Below are positions 39,458-49,822 of a stretch of 64,000 nucleotides of DNA, one piece after another. Position 1 is the first letter of the stretch; the number at the start of each line of letters is the position of its first letter. Source of the stretch: Vibrio rarus (GTDB lineage: Bacteria > Pseudomonadota > Gammaproteobacteria > Enterobacterales > Vibrionaceae); assembly GCF_024347075.1 (NCBI RefSeq), contig NZ_AP024900.1, positions 2,046,001-2,110,000 on the forward strand, written 5' to 3'. The notes below the pieces were generated by a model. The model made no database searches. It saw nothing but the letters and a program-made list of their open reading frames with translations, and was not told the DNA's origin. The translations under genes were made by a program, and so were the position numbers.

Positions 39458-41896
39458 TTAGAAGGTTCTACCAATTGTGAAGGTGAAGACTTCTTTATCA
39501 TCACCTTCATAAATTTCTACCGGTGTCGCTAATGAGAACACTAATGGTCCCATCGGTGACATCCATTGTAACGCAGCACCTACCGATGCACGGTAAGCAA
39601 ATGGGTCTGAGTAATCGTAATAGTATTCAGAACCCGGTAAGTTTTTATCTACGTCGACATTTTTAAATTCAGTATCCCATACACTGGCAATATCAAAGAA
39701 AACACTCGTACGAATTTGGTTACGCAAGCTATCGCCAGCAAACGGGGTTGGTACGATTAACTCGATACTACCAAGCATAGTGGCGTTACCACCAGCGGAT
39801 TCATTGGTCGCTGAATAACATGGGTTATTGCTACCTATGTTACCCGAACAGCCTGATGTATCGTTGTATACGGCTTTTGGACCCGCACTGTTAGAGCCAA
39901 AACCACGTAACGTAGTGAAACCGCCCGCATAGAAATTCTCATAAAATGGGAACAAGTTGTCATTGCCACCCGTTTGTCCATAACCATTACCATAACCTAA
40001 GCGTCCACGGAGCAACAATGCAAAGGTCTGTTTTTGGTTAAGAGGGAAGTACTGTCTCGCATCATACTGCAGTTTATAGTACTGAGCATCCGAACCCGGC
40101 ACGGTTACTTTACCCGTTAAGCGTTGATGGTTACCGGATGTCGGGAACACACCTCGGTTTAGATTATTACGCGTCCAAGTCAGAGAAACGTCAAAATCAT
40201 CCGTATCTAAGGTATTTTCTAAGTCGTTGTAGTTACTGCCTTGTGATTGCAGGAATTTTTCAATCTGCACATACGGGTCTAAGTTCGATAAGCTGTTATG
40301 GGTGTAACCAAAGCCCACCTCAAAAAAGTTCAATTCATCAAACGGGAAACCCCAAGTTAACGACCCGCCATAACTTTCATTGGTATAATCGACGATGCCG
40401 GCTTCTGACGCTTCAAATTTATTGTAAAAAACTTTACCGCCTAAGCTAACACCATCTAAGTTCCAATACGGATCTCGATACTCTAAACTGATGTTTTTCT
40501 GATAATCGTTCATCATGGCATTAATACCAACACGATTACCTGTACCTAAGAAGTTATCTTGCTGTAGGCCAACCTGGAAGCTGATACCTGATTCAGTACC
40601 ATAGCCCACACCAAAGTTGACACTACCTGAGTTGGCTTCTTTCACTGTGTAAACCACATCCACCTGATCGCTGGTGCCCGGTACGCGCATTGTTTGCACG
40701 TCAACCGTTTCAAAGAAACCTAAGCGATTTAAACGTGTTTTACCCGTTTCCAAGTTTTTAGAGTTTAACCAACTGCCTTCCATTTGGCGCATTTCACGGC
40801 GCAAAACTTCATCTTTGGTGGTGTTATTGCCGACAAAGCGAATATCACGAACATAGATGCGGTTACCCGCCTCAACGTTAACCACTAAAGAAACCGTATG
40901 GTTCTCATCATCAAACTCTGGAATGGTACGAACATTAGGATAAGCGTACCCAGACTCGCCAAGTACGCGTTTAATGGACTCTTCCATTCCGGTTACAGCG
41001 GCACCGTTATACACGTCCCCAGCTTTAAATGGGTTCATAGCTTTAAATTCATCGCCTTTACCGATCAACTCACCGCGTACATCCACTTTTTCAACTTTGT
41101 ACTGCTCCCCTTCATCTAAGAACAGGGAAATATACACGCCCTTCTTATCCGGAGAGATAGCCACTTGACTAGAGTCTACTTTGAACTTCAAATACCCCTG
41201 ATTAAGGTAGTATGATTTCAATGCTTCTAAGTCACCTGCCAGTACTTGTTTTTGGTACTTTTCGTCGGCCATGAAGTTCCACCATGGCACATCAACGTTA
41301 AGTTTAAAGCGAGAAAGCAGTTCACTATCGGTAAATACCGTATTGCCAATAAAGTTAATTTGCTGAATTTTAGCGGACACGCCTTCAGAGAAAACAAATT
41401 TAAGATCGGCACGGTTACGAGGAAGAGGAGTAACAACCGCTTGTACTGAAGCGTTGTACTTACCTACACTGTAATAAAAATCTTCAAGACCCTTCTCTAT
41501 GGTGCTCAATGCAGTACGGTCTAAAGCCTCACCCACACGCACACCTGAAGAGTCTAGGTTTTGTTTTAATTGGTCTTCTTCAATGGCTTTGTTACCAGAG
41601 AAAGAGACACTAGCGATAGTTGGGCGCTCTCTAACGCGAACCAATAAAACATTACCATCACGTAATACTTTTACGTCTTCGTAATTTCCAGATTTATACA
41701 AAGATTTAATGATGTCAGAGACATCTTTAGTGCCGACATCATCGCCGACACGAACGGGCATTTCAAGTAAGGCTGCACCTAGTGCAACACGCTGAAGGCC
41801 TTCAATTTTTATATCTTTGACAACAAAATTTTCTGCACCGTGAGCAACACTACTTCCTAGTAGTAACGCGGTCAGCAGGATACGTTTTAACGACAT
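39458..41896 (-). CDS. bamA: Outer membrane protein assembly factor BamA
   Basis: BamA is the barrel subunit of the BAM complex. The 812-residue protein has a signal peptide (cleaved after AHG, about residue 20), five POTRA domains (about residues 21-425, starting FVVKDIKIEGLQRV) and a 16-strand barrel ending with the aromatic C-terminal signature FTIGRTF. The surface-loop motif RGF appears in TTLRGFGSNSAG. Length and layout match E. coli BamA (810). It is followed by skp and preceded by rseP. Confidence 0.97.
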   Translation of the reverse strand: MSLKRILLTALLLGSSVAHGAENFVVKDIKIEGLQRVALGAALLEMPVRVGDDVGTKDVSDIIKSLYKSGNYEDVKVLRDGNVLLVRVRERPTIASVSFSGNKAIEEDQLKQNLDSSGVRVGEALDRTALSTIEKGLEDFYYSVGKYNASVQAVVTPLPRNRADLKFVFSEGVSAKIQQINFIGNTVFTDSELLSRFKLNVDVPWWNFMADEKYQKQVLAGDLEALKSYYLNQGYLKFKVDSSQVAISPDKKGVYISLFLDEGEQYKVEKVDVRGELIGKGDEFKAMNPFKAGDVYNGAAVTGMEESIKRVLGESGYAYPNVRTIPEFDDENHTVSLVVNVEAGNRIYVRDIRFVGNNTTKDEVLRREMRQMEGSWLNSKNLETGKTRLNRLGFFETVDVQTMRVPGTSDQVDVVYTVKEANSGSVNFGVGYGTESGISFQVGLQQDNFLGTGNRVGINAMMNDYQKNISLEYRDPYWNLDGVSLGGKVFYNKFEASEAGIVDYTNESYGGSLTWGFPFDELNFFEVGFGYTHNSLSNLDPYVQIEKFLQSQGSNYNDLENTLDTDDFDVSLTWTRNNLNRGVFPTSGNHQRLTGKVTVPGSDAQYYKLQYDARQYFPLNQKQTFALLLRGRLGYGNGYGQTGGNDNLFPFYENFYAGGFTTLRGFGSNSAGPKAVYNDTSGCSGNIGSNNPCYSATNESAGGNATMLGSIELIVPTPFAGDSLRNQIRTSVFFDIASVWDTEFKNVDVDKNLPGSEYYYDYSDPFAYRASVGAALQWMSPMGPLVFSLATPVEIYEGDDKEVFTFTIGRTF

Positions 41897-41941
41897 ATCG
41901 ACTTCTAATTTCCTATAAAAATACGCTGTGAGTCCTTAGAA

Positions 41942-43297
41942 TTACAGACGCATAAAATCGTTTAAAATTGCGATAGACATCAGGGCAAATATGATTGCTC
42001 CACCGACGCGGTATCCCATTTCTTGAATTTTTTCAGGGACAGGGCGACGAGTCACGCCTTCCACCGCAAAAAACAACAGATGCCCGCCATCCAATATCGG
42101 CAGTGGCATCAAATTGATAATTCCTAAATTAATACTTATTAAGGCTAAGAAGCCAAGAAAATAAGCGAACCCATAATTGGCTGTAGCTCCCGCTCCCTTT
42201 GCAATGGAAATAGGACCACTGAGGTTATTTAACCCCACATCGCCGACAACCAGTTTCTTTAACATACTCAATGTTAAAAAGGTCACCTGCTTGGTTTTCT
42301 CAACAGCTCGACCAATGGACTCTAACGGACCAAATCTTAAGTCAAGCTTGTACTCTTCAGGCCAGGCATCCACTTTAGGCGATACACCGACAAATCCTGT
42401 TGGTCCTTGAGCGGTATCCCTAACTCCTGGAGTTAAGGTCAACGGCATCGTTTGCCCATCACGCTCAATTTCGATAGCTAATGGCTGGTCTGGATTATCG
42501 CGAATAATAGAAGCAAAGTCTTGCCACTTGCTCACAGAGTTACCATTCACTGATAAAACGGTATCTCCAACCTTGAGTCCTGCCTTGTGTGCTGCGCCAT
42601 CTTCCTGTACATGAGCAAAGGTTAAGTGCATTTGTGGCGAATAGGGTCTAAATCCTAATGTTGTCATTGCTGACTCAGTTTCAGGATCAAAGTTCCAGCC
42701 ATCAAGATCCACGAGCAAGGTGCGCTCTTGGCCTAAATCGTCCGGTGACTGCACCGTCACTGTCATTTGCTTATCGCCAATTCTGGCAATAAGTCCCATA
42801 TTCACCGATTCCCAATCGGAAGTTTGGACGCCATCAATCGACTTAAGTTCCATTCCTGATTGAAATCCCGCTTGAGCGACATAAGAATTGGGCGTGACTT
42901 CACCAATAACAGGCTTAACCGCCGGTACGCCGATTAAAAACACCAGCCAATACGCCACAATCGCAAACAAAAAGTTAGCTAACGGACCTGCGGCAACAAT
43001 GGCGCTGCGTTGCCATAGGGATTTGTGATCAAACGCTTGATGCTTTTCATGCTCAGCCACATCTTCAACACGACCATCGAGCATTTTTACATAGCCACCC
43101 AAAGGGATAACTGAAATAGAGTACTCGGTGCCTGTTTTACCTATTTTTTTCCACAAGGACTTACCAAAGCCAATAGAGAACTTATGGACTTTTACACCAC
43201 AACGGCGTGCCACCCAAAAGTGGCCGTATTCATGCACTGCAACTAATATGCCCAGAGCAATAACAAATGAAGCAAAATTCCATAAAACTGAAGTCAT
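41942..43297 (-). CDS. rseP: Regulator of sigma-E protease RseP (site-2 protease)
   Basis: RseP is an inner-membrane zinc protease that cuts RseA after DegS, releasing sigma-E, and removes leftover signal peptides. The 451-residue protein has HEYGHFW (HExxH, H22, E23, H26) in the first membrane segment, two PDZ domains (about residues 125-205 and 215-305) and the LPILDGGHL motif that supplies the third zinc ligand near residue 402. It is followed by bamA, whose product it protects indirectly through the envelope stress response. Confidence 0.96.
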   Translation of the reverse strand: MTSVLWNFASFVIALGILVAVHEYGHFWVARRCGVKVHKFSIGFGKSLWKKIGKTGTEYSISVIPLGGYVKMLDGRVEDVAEHEKHQAFDHKSLWQRSAIVAAGPLANFLFAIVAYWLVFLIGVPAVKPVIGEVTPNSYVAQAGFQSGMELKSIDGVQTSDWESVNMGLIARIGDKQMTVTVQSPDDLGQERTLLVDLDGWNFDPETESAMTTLGFRPYSPQMHLTFAHVQEDGAAHKAGLKVGDTVLSVNGNSVSKWQDFASIIRDNPDQPLAIEIERDGQTMPLTLTPGVRDTAQGPTGFVGVSPKVDAWPEEYKLDLRFGPLESIGRAVEKTKQVTFLTLSMLKKLVVGDVGLNNLSGPISIAKGAGATANYGFAYFLGFLALISINLGIINLMPLPILDGGHLLFFAVEGVTRRPVPEKIQEMGYRVGGAIIFALMSIAILNDFMRL

Positions 43298-43308
43298 GTC
43301 ATCCTTCC

Positions 43309-44505
43309 TTAACTCAGTTGCTCACGAGCGAGAGAGCGCGCCATTCTATCTAGCTCTATCAAGCTTTCCAAGCTATCCAATTGACTGGCTTGTTCAGTTG
43401 CACAAACCTTATCCATTACACGACTATTTACTCGTGCAATATCAGTAAATGCAATACGTCGGTTCAAAAATGCATCTACCGCAATTTCATTAGCTGCATT
43501 TAATGCCGTTGTTGCATGTTGTCCACTATAGCAAGCATCGATCGCCAGTTCCAAACACGGATAACGAGCAAAGTCAGGTTTTATGAAGCTAAGCTCACCT
43601 ATCTCTGTAAAATCAAGGGCTTTAACCCCTGCCGGTACCCGTTCTGGGTAAGCTAACGTTAAAGAAATGGGTGTACACATATCCGGTTCACCTAACTGAG
43701 CCAGCGTTGAGCCATCTTGGTACTGCACCATAGAATGAATTACCGACTGTGGATGAATCACAACCTTCAACTGCTCTTTGCTTGCATTAAACAGCCAACG
43801 AGCTTCAATATACTCTAGGCCCTTGTTCATCATACTCGCTGAATCCACAGAGATTTTAGGTCCCATAGACCAATTAGGATGTGCAATAGCCTGCTCGGGA
43901 GTCACTGAGTGTAAGGATTCGATATCACTGTATCGAAATGGCCCACCGGAACCGGTGAGTAAAATTTTTGATACGCCAGCCGCCTGTAAATCACAGTGAC
44001 CCAAGTTAGTTTGAATATTGGGCGAAAGGCACTGAAAAATAGCGTTATGTTCACTATCTACTGGCATTAATTGTGCGTTGTATTTTTTAACAGCATCCAC
44101 AAACAGTTGCCCAGACATAACCAAGGCTTCTTTATTGGCCAGCAACAGACGTTTACCTGCTTTAACGGCGGCCATAGTTGATAATAAGCCGGCGGCACCG
44201 ACAATCGCCGCCATCACCATATCCACTTCAGGTAAAGAGGCGATGTGACAAAGACTCTCCTCCCCTGCTAATACTTGTGTTTTGCAGCCGGCTGCGCGCA
44301 ATGCTTGTTGCAATGTCTGTGCGGCGGCTTTATTTGCCATAGCGGCATATTGCGGTTGCCACTGCAAGCACAGAGCAAGCATTTTAGTGTGATTGCTCCC
44401 AGCCCCAAGAGCATAAACATTATACCGTTGTGGGTTGTGAGCGATAACGCTTAAAGTGCTGCTACCAATAGAGCCTGTAGCGCCTAAAATAGTGATGTTT
44501 TTCAT
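43309..44505 (-). CDS. dxr: 1-deoxy-D-xylulose 5-phosphate reductoisomerase
   Basis: Dxr (IspC) makes 2-C-methylerythritol 4-phosphate, the committed step of the MEP isoprenoid pathway. The 398-residue protein begins with the NADPH-binding motif [17 protein letters not shown] and has [25 protein letters not shown] (metal-binding Asp and Glu) and LTGSGGPFR, plus the [14 protein letters not shown] segment. It lies between cdsA and rseP in the usual order and feeds undecaprenol synthesis by UppS. Confidence 0.96.
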   Translation of the reverse strand: MKNITILGATGSIGSSTLSVIAHNPQRYNVYALGAGSNHTKMLALCLQWQPQYAAMANKAAAQTLQQALRAAGCKTQVLAGEESLCHIASLPEVDMVMAAIVGAAGLLSTMAAVKAGKRLLLANKEALVMSGQLFVDAVKKYNAQLMPVDSEHNAIFQCLSPNIQTNLGHCDLQAAGVSKILLTGSGGPFRYSDIESLHSVTPEQAIAHPNWSMGPKISVDSASMMNKGLEYIEARWLFNASKEQLKVVIHPQSVIHSMVQYQDGSTLAQLGEPDMCTPISLTLAYPERVPAGVKALDFTEIGELSFIKPDFARYPCLELAIDACYSGQHATTALNAANEIAVDAFLNRRIAFTDIARVNSRVMDKVCATEQASQLDSLESLIELDRMARSLAREQLS

Positions 44506-44529
44506 GCTAATTGACCAATCAAGTGCCGT

Positions 44530-45375
44530 TTACTGCAACATGAAATAAAGAATAGTAAATACCGGAAATGCTGCGGTAAGGCTGTCCACGCGATCAAGTA
44601 CGCCGCCGTGTCCAGGAATAATATTGCTGCTGTCTTTGATACCTGCGACACGCTTAAACATACTTTCTACTAAATCACCTAATACAGAGATAATTACGGT
44701 GATCAGTGTCAGTAGTATCATCAACCAAGGGGTTGAAAATTGCAGTTCAAACCATGTTGCCATGCCCCACCCTACAAGCAATGCCACTATAATACCGCCG
44801 ATAAGGCCTTCAATGGTTTTATTTGGGCTTACGTGTGGCGCCATTTTATGCTTGCCAAAGTGTCTTCCTGCAAAGTAAGCACCGCTATCGGCCGCCCAGA
44901 CTAATGCACATACGTACATGACAAGCTTAGCACCATAATAGCTATCGACGTCGACATGCACTGCGCGAAGTGCAACGATACTCCAGAAAAACGGTACTAA
45001 GGTCAGTAAACCAAAGAAAAAACGCAATATATCGGAGTCTTTCCATAAGGAAGTGCTTTTAGGGTAAGTAATAGCTAAAGCACTGGCAATGATCCACCAA
45101 CATGCGCCAATAGCGATCACTATGGATAAACTGCCTGTTATATCGAAATTTGAGATAGTGTTGGACGGTATGAAAGAGAAGGTGCAGAGGAAGCCTGTGA
45201 GTAACAAAATCATTTTTGTTGCACGAGGGCCGGATTCAATAAACTGTGTCCATTCCCACAAGCCAATTAAAGTAATGGCACCCAACATTAGCATAAAGCC
45301 AACAAATGGCAGTTGGAATACACCCCATATAACCAGAGGGCCGAGGATTAAAGCCGTTATAATACGCTGCTTCAA
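44530..45375 (-). CDS. cdsA: Phosphatidate cytidylyltransferase
   Basis: CdsA makes CDP-diacylglycerol, the precursor of all phospholipids. The 281-residue protein has about eight membrane segments and the C-terminal CDS signature, here ESMFKRVAGIKDSSNIIPGH followed by GGVLDRVDSL. It starts with TTG (45375) after an AAGGAAAC ribosome-binding site; no suitable ATG is near. It starts 10 bp after the uppS stop. Confidence 0.95.
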   Translation of the reverse strand: MKQRIITALILGPLVIWGVFQLPFVGFMLMLGAITLIGLWEWTQFIESGPRATKMILLLTGFLCTFSFIPSNTISNFDITGSLSIVIAIGACWWIIASALAITYPKSTSLWKDSDILRFFFGLLTLVPFFWSIVALRAVHVDVDSYYGAKLVMYVCALVWAADSGAYFAGRHFGKHKMAPHVSPNKTIEGLIGGIIVALLVGWGMATWFELQFSTPWLMILLTLITVIISVLGDLVESMFKRVAGIKDSSNIIPGHGGVLDRVDSLTAAFPVFTILYFMLQ

Positions 45376-45385
45376 GGCTGTTTCC

Positions 45386-46141
45386 TTATTTGTTGTCTAT
45401 AAGTGCTTTGATCTGTTCCCCAGTACAACCAAATCGACGTTCTCGATTAACGTACCAAGAGATAGCTTCCGCTAAGCTATCTTCATCAAAGTCAGGCCAG
45501 TGCTGCTCACAAAAATACATTTCTGCGTAAGCCACTTGCCATAATAAAAAATTACTCAGTCGCGATTCACCACTGGTACGGATCAGAAGATCCACATCGG
45601 GTAAGTCCGCAAGGCACACCTGTTGTGAAATCATCTGCTCGGTAATATCGGCAGGATCAATTTCGCCACGTAACGCTTGTTCTGCTATACGTCGAGTCGC
45701 TTGTGCAATATCCCATTTACCACCGTAATTGGCGGCCACATTAATCACAAGCCCACTATTATCTTGTGTCAATCGCTCTGCATCTGCGATTTTTTTCTGT
45801 AAACGAGAGTTAAAGCCCGCTTTATCGCCAATGATTCTCAGTTTAAGATCATTTTTGTGTAGGCGCTTTACTTCCGTTGATAATAGAGTGATAAACAATT
45901 CCATCAGCAAACTGACTTCTTCTTTAGGGCGACGCCAGTTTTCGCTACTAAACGCAAATAAAGTTACGGATTTTATGCCTAACTTTGCCGCAGCCGTTAT
46001 GGTTTTTCTGACCGCATTGACGCCTCTCTTGTGACCATAAACACGAGGTTTACCATGCGATTTAGCCCAACGGCCATTTCCATCCATAATGATAGCAATG
46101 TGCTGAGGAATTGAGCTTGGTGTTATTGATGCATCAGACAT
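45386..46141 (-). CDS. uppS: (2E,6E)-farnesyl-diphosphate-specific ditrans,polycis-undecaprenyl-diphosphate synthase
   Basis: UppS makes undecaprenyl diphosphate, the lipid carrier for peptidoglycan and LPS sugars. The 251-residue protein has the cis-prenyltransferase signatures [14 protein letters not shown] (catalytic Asp), [21 protein letters not shown] and [20 protein letters not shown]. Length and sequence match E. coli IspU. cdsA follows after 10 bp. Confidence 0.96.
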   Translation of the reverse strand: MSDASITPSSIPQHIAIIMDGNGRWAKSHGKPRVYGHKRGVNAVRKTITAAAKLGIKSVTLFAFSSENWRRPKEEVSLLMELFITLLSTEVKRLHKNDLKLRIIGDKAGFNSRLQKKIADAERLTQDNSGLVINVAANYGGKWDIAQATRRIAEQALRGEIDPADITEQMISQQVCLADLPDVDLLIRTSGESRLSNFLLWQVAYAEMYFCEQHWPDFDEDSLAEAISWYVNRERRFGCTGEQIKALIDNK

Positions 46142-46182
46142 AAAGAAGTAAGGAATAATTAACAGGTGGGAGATAATAGCAG

Positions 46183-46217
46183 AAAAAAACGCTGCACTGT
46201 AGGTGCAACGTTTTAAG
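46183..46217 (-). terminator. Intrinsic terminator after frr
   Basis: On the minus strand, AAAACGTTGCACC pairs with GTGCAGCGTTTTTTT (one mismatch) and a T-run follows. It lies 20 bp past the frr stop, separating frr from the uppS-cdsA unit. Confidence 0.85.
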
Positions 46218-46237
46218 AATCAGTTGATTGTAAGTTT

Positions 46238-46795
46238 TTAAACTTCCATCAACTCTTTTTCTTTGGCAGCAAGAACTTCATCAACGTTCTTAACCGCAGC
46301 ATCAGTCAGCTTCTGAATCTCGTCTTGTGCTTTACGATCTTCATCTTCAGAGATTTCTTTGTCTTTTAGTAGTGCTTTAAAATCACTGTTAGCATCACGA
46401 CGAATATTACGTACTGCAACGCGAGCACCTTCAGCTTCACCGCGAACGATCTTAACCAGATCTTTACGACGTTCTTCTGTTAGTGGTGGAAGCGGTACAC
46501 GAATTACCGTACCTGCAGACATAGGGTTTAAACCTAGATCAGATTGAAGAATGGCTTTTTCTACTTTTGGCGCTAGTTCTCTGTCAAATACAGTAATAGC
46601 AAGAGTACGAGCATCTTCAGCAACCACGTTAGCCACTTGGTTTAGAGGCGTTGGTGCACCATAGTACTCAACGGATAGACCCGATAGAAGACTTGGGTGT
46701 GCACGACCAGTACGCACTTTTGACAGTGTGTTTTTTAGCGCTTCTACGCTTTTTTCCATGCGCTGTTGCGCGTCTTGTTTGATTTCGTTAATCAC
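46238..46795 (-). CDS. frr: Ribosome recycling factor
   Basis: RRF works with EF-G to split the post-termination ribosome. The 185-residue protein has the expected length and the segments [47 protein letters not shown] and VRNIRRDAN. Translation starts at GTG (46795) with an AAAGGTGA ribosome-binding site 6-7 bp upstream. pyrH lies 57 bp upstream on the same strand. Confidence 0.97.
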   Translation of the reverse strand: MINEIKQDAQQRMEKSVEALKNTLSKVRTGRAHPSLLSGLSVEYYGAPTPLNQVANVVAEDARTLAITVFDRELAPKVEKAILQSDLGLNPMSAGTVIRVPLPPLTEERRKDLVKIVRGEAEGARVAVRNIRRDANSDFKALLKDKEISEDEDRKAQDEIQKLTDAAVKNVDEVLAAKEKELMEV

Positions 46796-46852
46796 GATTT
46801 CACCTTTGAAATTGTCAAGGTCTAATGACCATCATAAATAGTGCTAGGGCGA

Positions 46853-47584
46853 TTATTCCGCGTTGCTGATCAGTGTACCTTCAGCTTCACCCATTACCAC
46901 GCGACGCAATGCGCCTGGCTTGTTCATATTAAATACACGAATAGGCATGTTGTGATCACGAGCCAATGTGAATGCGGCTAGATCCATCACTTTAAGTTCT
47001 TTATCTAGGACTTCATTGTACGTTAAGTTGCTGTAAAGTTCAGCGTCTGGGTTCGTTGCAGGGTCAGCATTGTATACGCCGTCAACTTTTGTCGCTTTTA
47101 ATACAAGATCCGCTTCAATTTCGATACCGCGAAGACACGCAGCTGAATCTGTTGTGAAGAATGGGTTACCTGTACCTGCTGAGAAAATAACAACACGGCC
47201 ATGACGCAATTCGCGAATCGCATCCGCCCAGTTATAGTCGTCACAAACACCTTTTAATTGGATTGCCGACATAACACGTGCATTTACATAAGCTCGGTGC
47301 AGTGCATCACGCATAGCCAGGCCATTCATTACTGTTGCTAGCATACCCATGTGATCGCCTACTACGCGGTTCATACCCGCTTCAGCAAGACCTGCACCGC
47401 GGAACAGGTTACCACCACCGATAACCACACCCACTTCAACACCTAATTCAACCAACTCTTTTATTTCCTGAGCCATACGCTCAAGAATGGTTGGGTCGAT
47501 ACCAAAACCTTCTGAACCTTGCAGGGCCTCACCACTCAGTTTTAATAGAATACGCTGATATGCTGGTTTAGGATTTGTAGTCAT
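46853..47584 (-). CDS. pyrH: UMP kinase
   Basis: PyrH phosphorylates UMP to UDP. The 243-residue amino-acid-kinase-fold protein has [50 protein letters not shown] and the C-terminal [12 protein letters not shown]. Length and sequence match E. coli PyrH (241). It lies between tsf and frr. Confidence 0.97.
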   Translation of the reverse strand: MTTNPKPAYQRILLKLSGEALQGSEGFGIDPTILERMAQEIKELVELGVEVGVVIGGGNLFRGAGLAEAGMNRVVGDHMGMLATVMNGLAMRDALHRAYVNARVMSAIQLKGVCDDYNWADAIRELRHGRVVIFSAGTGNPFFTTDSAACLRGIEIEADLVLKATKVDGVYNADPATNPDAELYSNLTYNEVLDKELKVMDLAAFTLARDHNMPIRVFNMNKPGALRRVVMGEAEGTLISNAE

Positions 47585-47717
47585 GAAGTATACCTTCTAA
47601 AAGAGTTCATTGATTAACAGTTGAGAATAAAGACTTAGTGTTCCCACTTAAGGAATCATATTCCTTAGTTATCTAGGAGTAAATCCCAATTCTTAACGGC
47701 TAAATTTATACCTATTC

Positions 47718-47753
47718 GTAAAAAGACCGCAGCGTTAGCTACGGTCTTTAATA
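47718..47753 (-). terminator. Intrinsic terminator after tsf
   Basis: AAAGACCG and CGGTCTTT form a stem around a 12-base loop, followed on the minus strand by TTTTTACG. It lies about 20 bp past the tsf stop and marks the end of the rpsB-tsf unit. Confidence 0.88.
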
Positions 47754-47771
47754 TTTCGCTAAGGTTATTAA

Positions 47772-48614
47772 TTAACCTTTTTGAACTGCAGCTACTTCGT
47801 CAGCAAAGCTCATTTCAGCTTTCTTCTCGATGCCTTCACCTACTTCTAGGCGAACAAAGTCAGTTACTGTTGCGTTACGTTCTTTAAGAATATCGCCAAC
47901 AGTTTTCTTTGGTTCCATAACAAATGCTTGACCTGTTAGAGAGATTTCGCCCGTGAATTTCTTCATACGGCCAACAACCATTTTCTCTGCGATTTCAGCA
48001 GGTTTGCCTTCGTTCATTGCAATTTCAACTTGAACCGCTTTTTCTTTCTCAACTACATCAGCTGGAACGTCAGAAGGGTTAAGGAAATCTGGACGAGAAG
48101 CAGCAACGTGCATTGCAATGTGCTTAAGTGTTTCAGCTTCGCCTTCACCAGCAACAACAACACCAATCTTAGTACCGTGACGGTAAGCAGAAAGAGCAGC
48201 ACCTTTCACGTATTGTACGCGACGGATGTTGATGTTTTCGCCGATTTTAGCTACTAGAGCAATACGAGTGTCTTCGAATTTTGCTTGTAGTTCTTCAACT
48301 GTAGCTTGTGAAGCTAGAGCAGCGTCAGCTACTTCGTCAGCGAAAGCGTTGAAGCTTACATCTTTAGCTACAAAGTCAGTTTGGCAGTTAACTTCAAGAA
48401 GAACAGCTACGCCGTTCGCATCTTTAACAATGATTGCGCCTTCAGCAGCTACGTTGCCTGCTTTCTTAGCCGCTTTAGCAGCGCCAGATTTACGCATGTT
48501 TTCAATAGCTAGTTCGATGTCGCCGTCTGTTGCAGTCAGCGCTTTCTTACAGTCCATCATACCTGCGCCAGTACGGTCGCGCAGTTCTTTTACTAGAGCA
48601 GCAGTTACAGCCAT
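47772..48614 (-). CDS. tsf: Elongation factor Ts
   Basis: EF-Ts exchanges GDP on EF-Tu. The 280-residue protein has the N-terminal UBA-like domain ([20 protein letters not shown]), the conserved core motif [10 protein letters not shown] near residue 78 and the coiled-coil dimerisation region. Length and sequence match E. coli EF-Ts (283). It is the second gene of the rpsB-tsf operon. Confidence 0.97.
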   Translation of the reverse strand: MAVTAALVKELRDRTGAGMMDCKKALTATDGDIELAIENMRKSGAAKAAKKAGNVAAEGAIIVKDANGVAVLLEVNCQTDFVAKDVSFNAFADEVADAALASQATVEELQAKFEDTRIALVAKIGENINIRRVQYVKGAALSAYRHGTKIGVVVAGEGEAETLKHIAMHVAASRPDFLNPSDVPADVVEKEKAVQVEIAMNEGKPAEIAEKMVVGRMKKFTGEISLTGQAFVMEPKKTVGDILKERNATVTDFVRLEVGEGIEKKAEMSFADEVAAVQKG

Positions 48615-48649
48615 TCTCTAATCCTCAAGTTTGATTCAAAAGGTAAAAT

Positions 48650-48675
48650 TCAGGGGCCTAAATTGGGGCCCCTGA
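48650..48675 (-). terminator. Attenuator-like hairpin between rpsB and tsf
   Basis: TCAGGGGCC and GGCCCCTGA form a strong GC-rich stem in the 130-bp rpsB-tsf spacer. No long T-run follows, so it would give partial read-through or mark a processing site rather than full termination. Confidence 0.6.
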
Positions 48676-48744
48676 TACATACTAGCATTTAGTTTATTAC
48701 TGATTAATTATCAGCAAATAACTAAATGTGACTTGGAGCCGCTA

Positions 48745-49476
48745 TTATTCAGCTTCTTCTACGAAACCGTCTTTGTCTGCAGCAGTAGCAACGTCTTTGT
48801 TACGACCTTCAGTCACAGATAGTGCAACAGCGTTTAGGTAAAGTTGTACCGCGCGGATTGCATCGTCGTTACCAGGGATGATGAAATCAACACCGTCTGG
48901 ATCAGAGTTAGTATCTACAACAGCGTATACAGGGATACCTAGGTTGTTTGCTTCTTTAACTGCGATGTGCTCGTGATCAGCGTCGATTACGAATAGAGCG
49001 TCTGGTAGGCCGCCCATATCTTTGATACCACCAAGAGATTTCTCAAGCTTCTCCATTTCGCGAGTACGCATTAGAGCTTCTTTCTTAGTTAGTTTCTCAA
49101 AAGTACCGTCTTGAGCTTGAGATTCAAGTTCTTTTAGACGCTTGATAGACTGACGAACAGTTTTGTAGTTTGTTAGCATACCGCCTAACCAGCGGTTGTT
49201 AACGTAGAATTGGTTGCTTGCGATAGCAGCTTCTTTAACAGCTTCAGATGCAGCGCGTTTAGTACCAACGAAAAGAACTTTACCTTTTTTCTCGCCAACT
49301 TTAGCAAGCTCAGTTAGAGCTTCGTTGAACATAGGAACCGTTTTTTCTAGGTTGATGATATGTACTTTGTTACGAGCACCAAAGATGAATGGCTTCATTT
49401 TTGGGTTCCAGTAACGAGTCTGGTGACCGAAGTGAACACCAGCTTTAAGCATATCGCGCATTGATACAGTTGCCAT
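48745..49476 (-). CDS. rpsB: 30S ribosomal protein S2
   Basis: The 243-residue protein begins [20 protein letters not shown] and has [41 protein letters not shown] and [16 protein letters not shown]. These are diagnostic of bacterial S2. The length is close to E. coli S2 (241). It is preceded by a long leader that fits the S2 autoregulatory leader and is followed by tsf. It is divergent from map, as in E. coli. Confidence 0.98.
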   Translation of the reverse strand: MATVSMRDMLKAGVHFGHQTRYWNPKMKPFIFGARNKVHIINLEKTVPMFNEALTELAKVGEKKGKVLFVGTKRAASEAVKEAAIASNQFYVNNRWLGGMLTNYKTVRQSIKRLKELESQAQDGTFEKLTKKEALMRTREMEKLEKSLGGIKDMGGLPDALFVIDADHEHIAVKEANNLGIPVYAVVDTNSDPDGVDFIIPGNDDAIRAVQLYLNAVALSVTEGRNKDVATAADKDGFVEEAE

Positions 49477-49659
49477 TTTATAATCCTCTATTGGGGTTAG
49501 GCCTCCACATTCCCCATGGTTTCGACTCCCGTTATTTGAACATCAAATAATGAAGCACCCCGAAACATGTGACGAAATGTGTGTGATTTAAGTAATAAGT
49601 AAGTGAGATAGATAACCACCTCGCCCTATCTAAAATAGGAAGAAAATGGATTCTATCTC
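49477..49659 (-). promoter_or_regulatory. rpsB 5' leader (probable S2 autoregulatory RNA)
   Basis: The transcribed leader is about 180 nt. It contains a perfect 8-bp hairpin TTATTTGA / TCAAATAA at 49532-49550, a GGGG run near the ribosome-binding site and a CCCC run close to the start codon that could pair with it. In gammaproteobacteria the rpsB leader is a conserved S2-binding element that represses rpsB-tsf translation. The hairpin is seen; the S2 control is inferred from the family. Together with the promoters it fills the 346-bp rpsB-map gap. Confidence 0.7.
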
Positions 49660-49677
49660 GGCGCGCTTTATACCATA
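49660..49677 (-). promoter_or_regulatory. Predicted rpsB promoter (-10 and GC-rich discriminator)
   Basis: On the minus strand TATGGTATAAAGCGCGCC holds an extended -10 (TGGTATAAA) followed directly by a GC-rich discriminator, the hallmark of stringently controlled translation promoters. No canonical -35 is clear. Confidence 0.6.
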
Positions 49678-49758
49678 TTTATTACAGATTGCGCCAGTAA
49701 TATCGTGTTTATTTACTGTAAAGGACTAAAGCTGTCTCTTGCCGAGAGTTATTTTCAT

Positions 49759-49786
49759 TTGCGAGTATGCACAGTGTTGTTAGAAT
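49759..49786 (+). promoter_or_regulatory. Predicted map promoter
   Basis: TTGCGA (49759-49764) and TAGAAT (49781-49786) are separated by 16 bp. They lie 36 bp upstream of the map start. Confidence 0.5.
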
Positions 49787-49822
49787 AAAGGCAATTGTAG
49801 CAAGAGTTAAACTGAGTACAGC

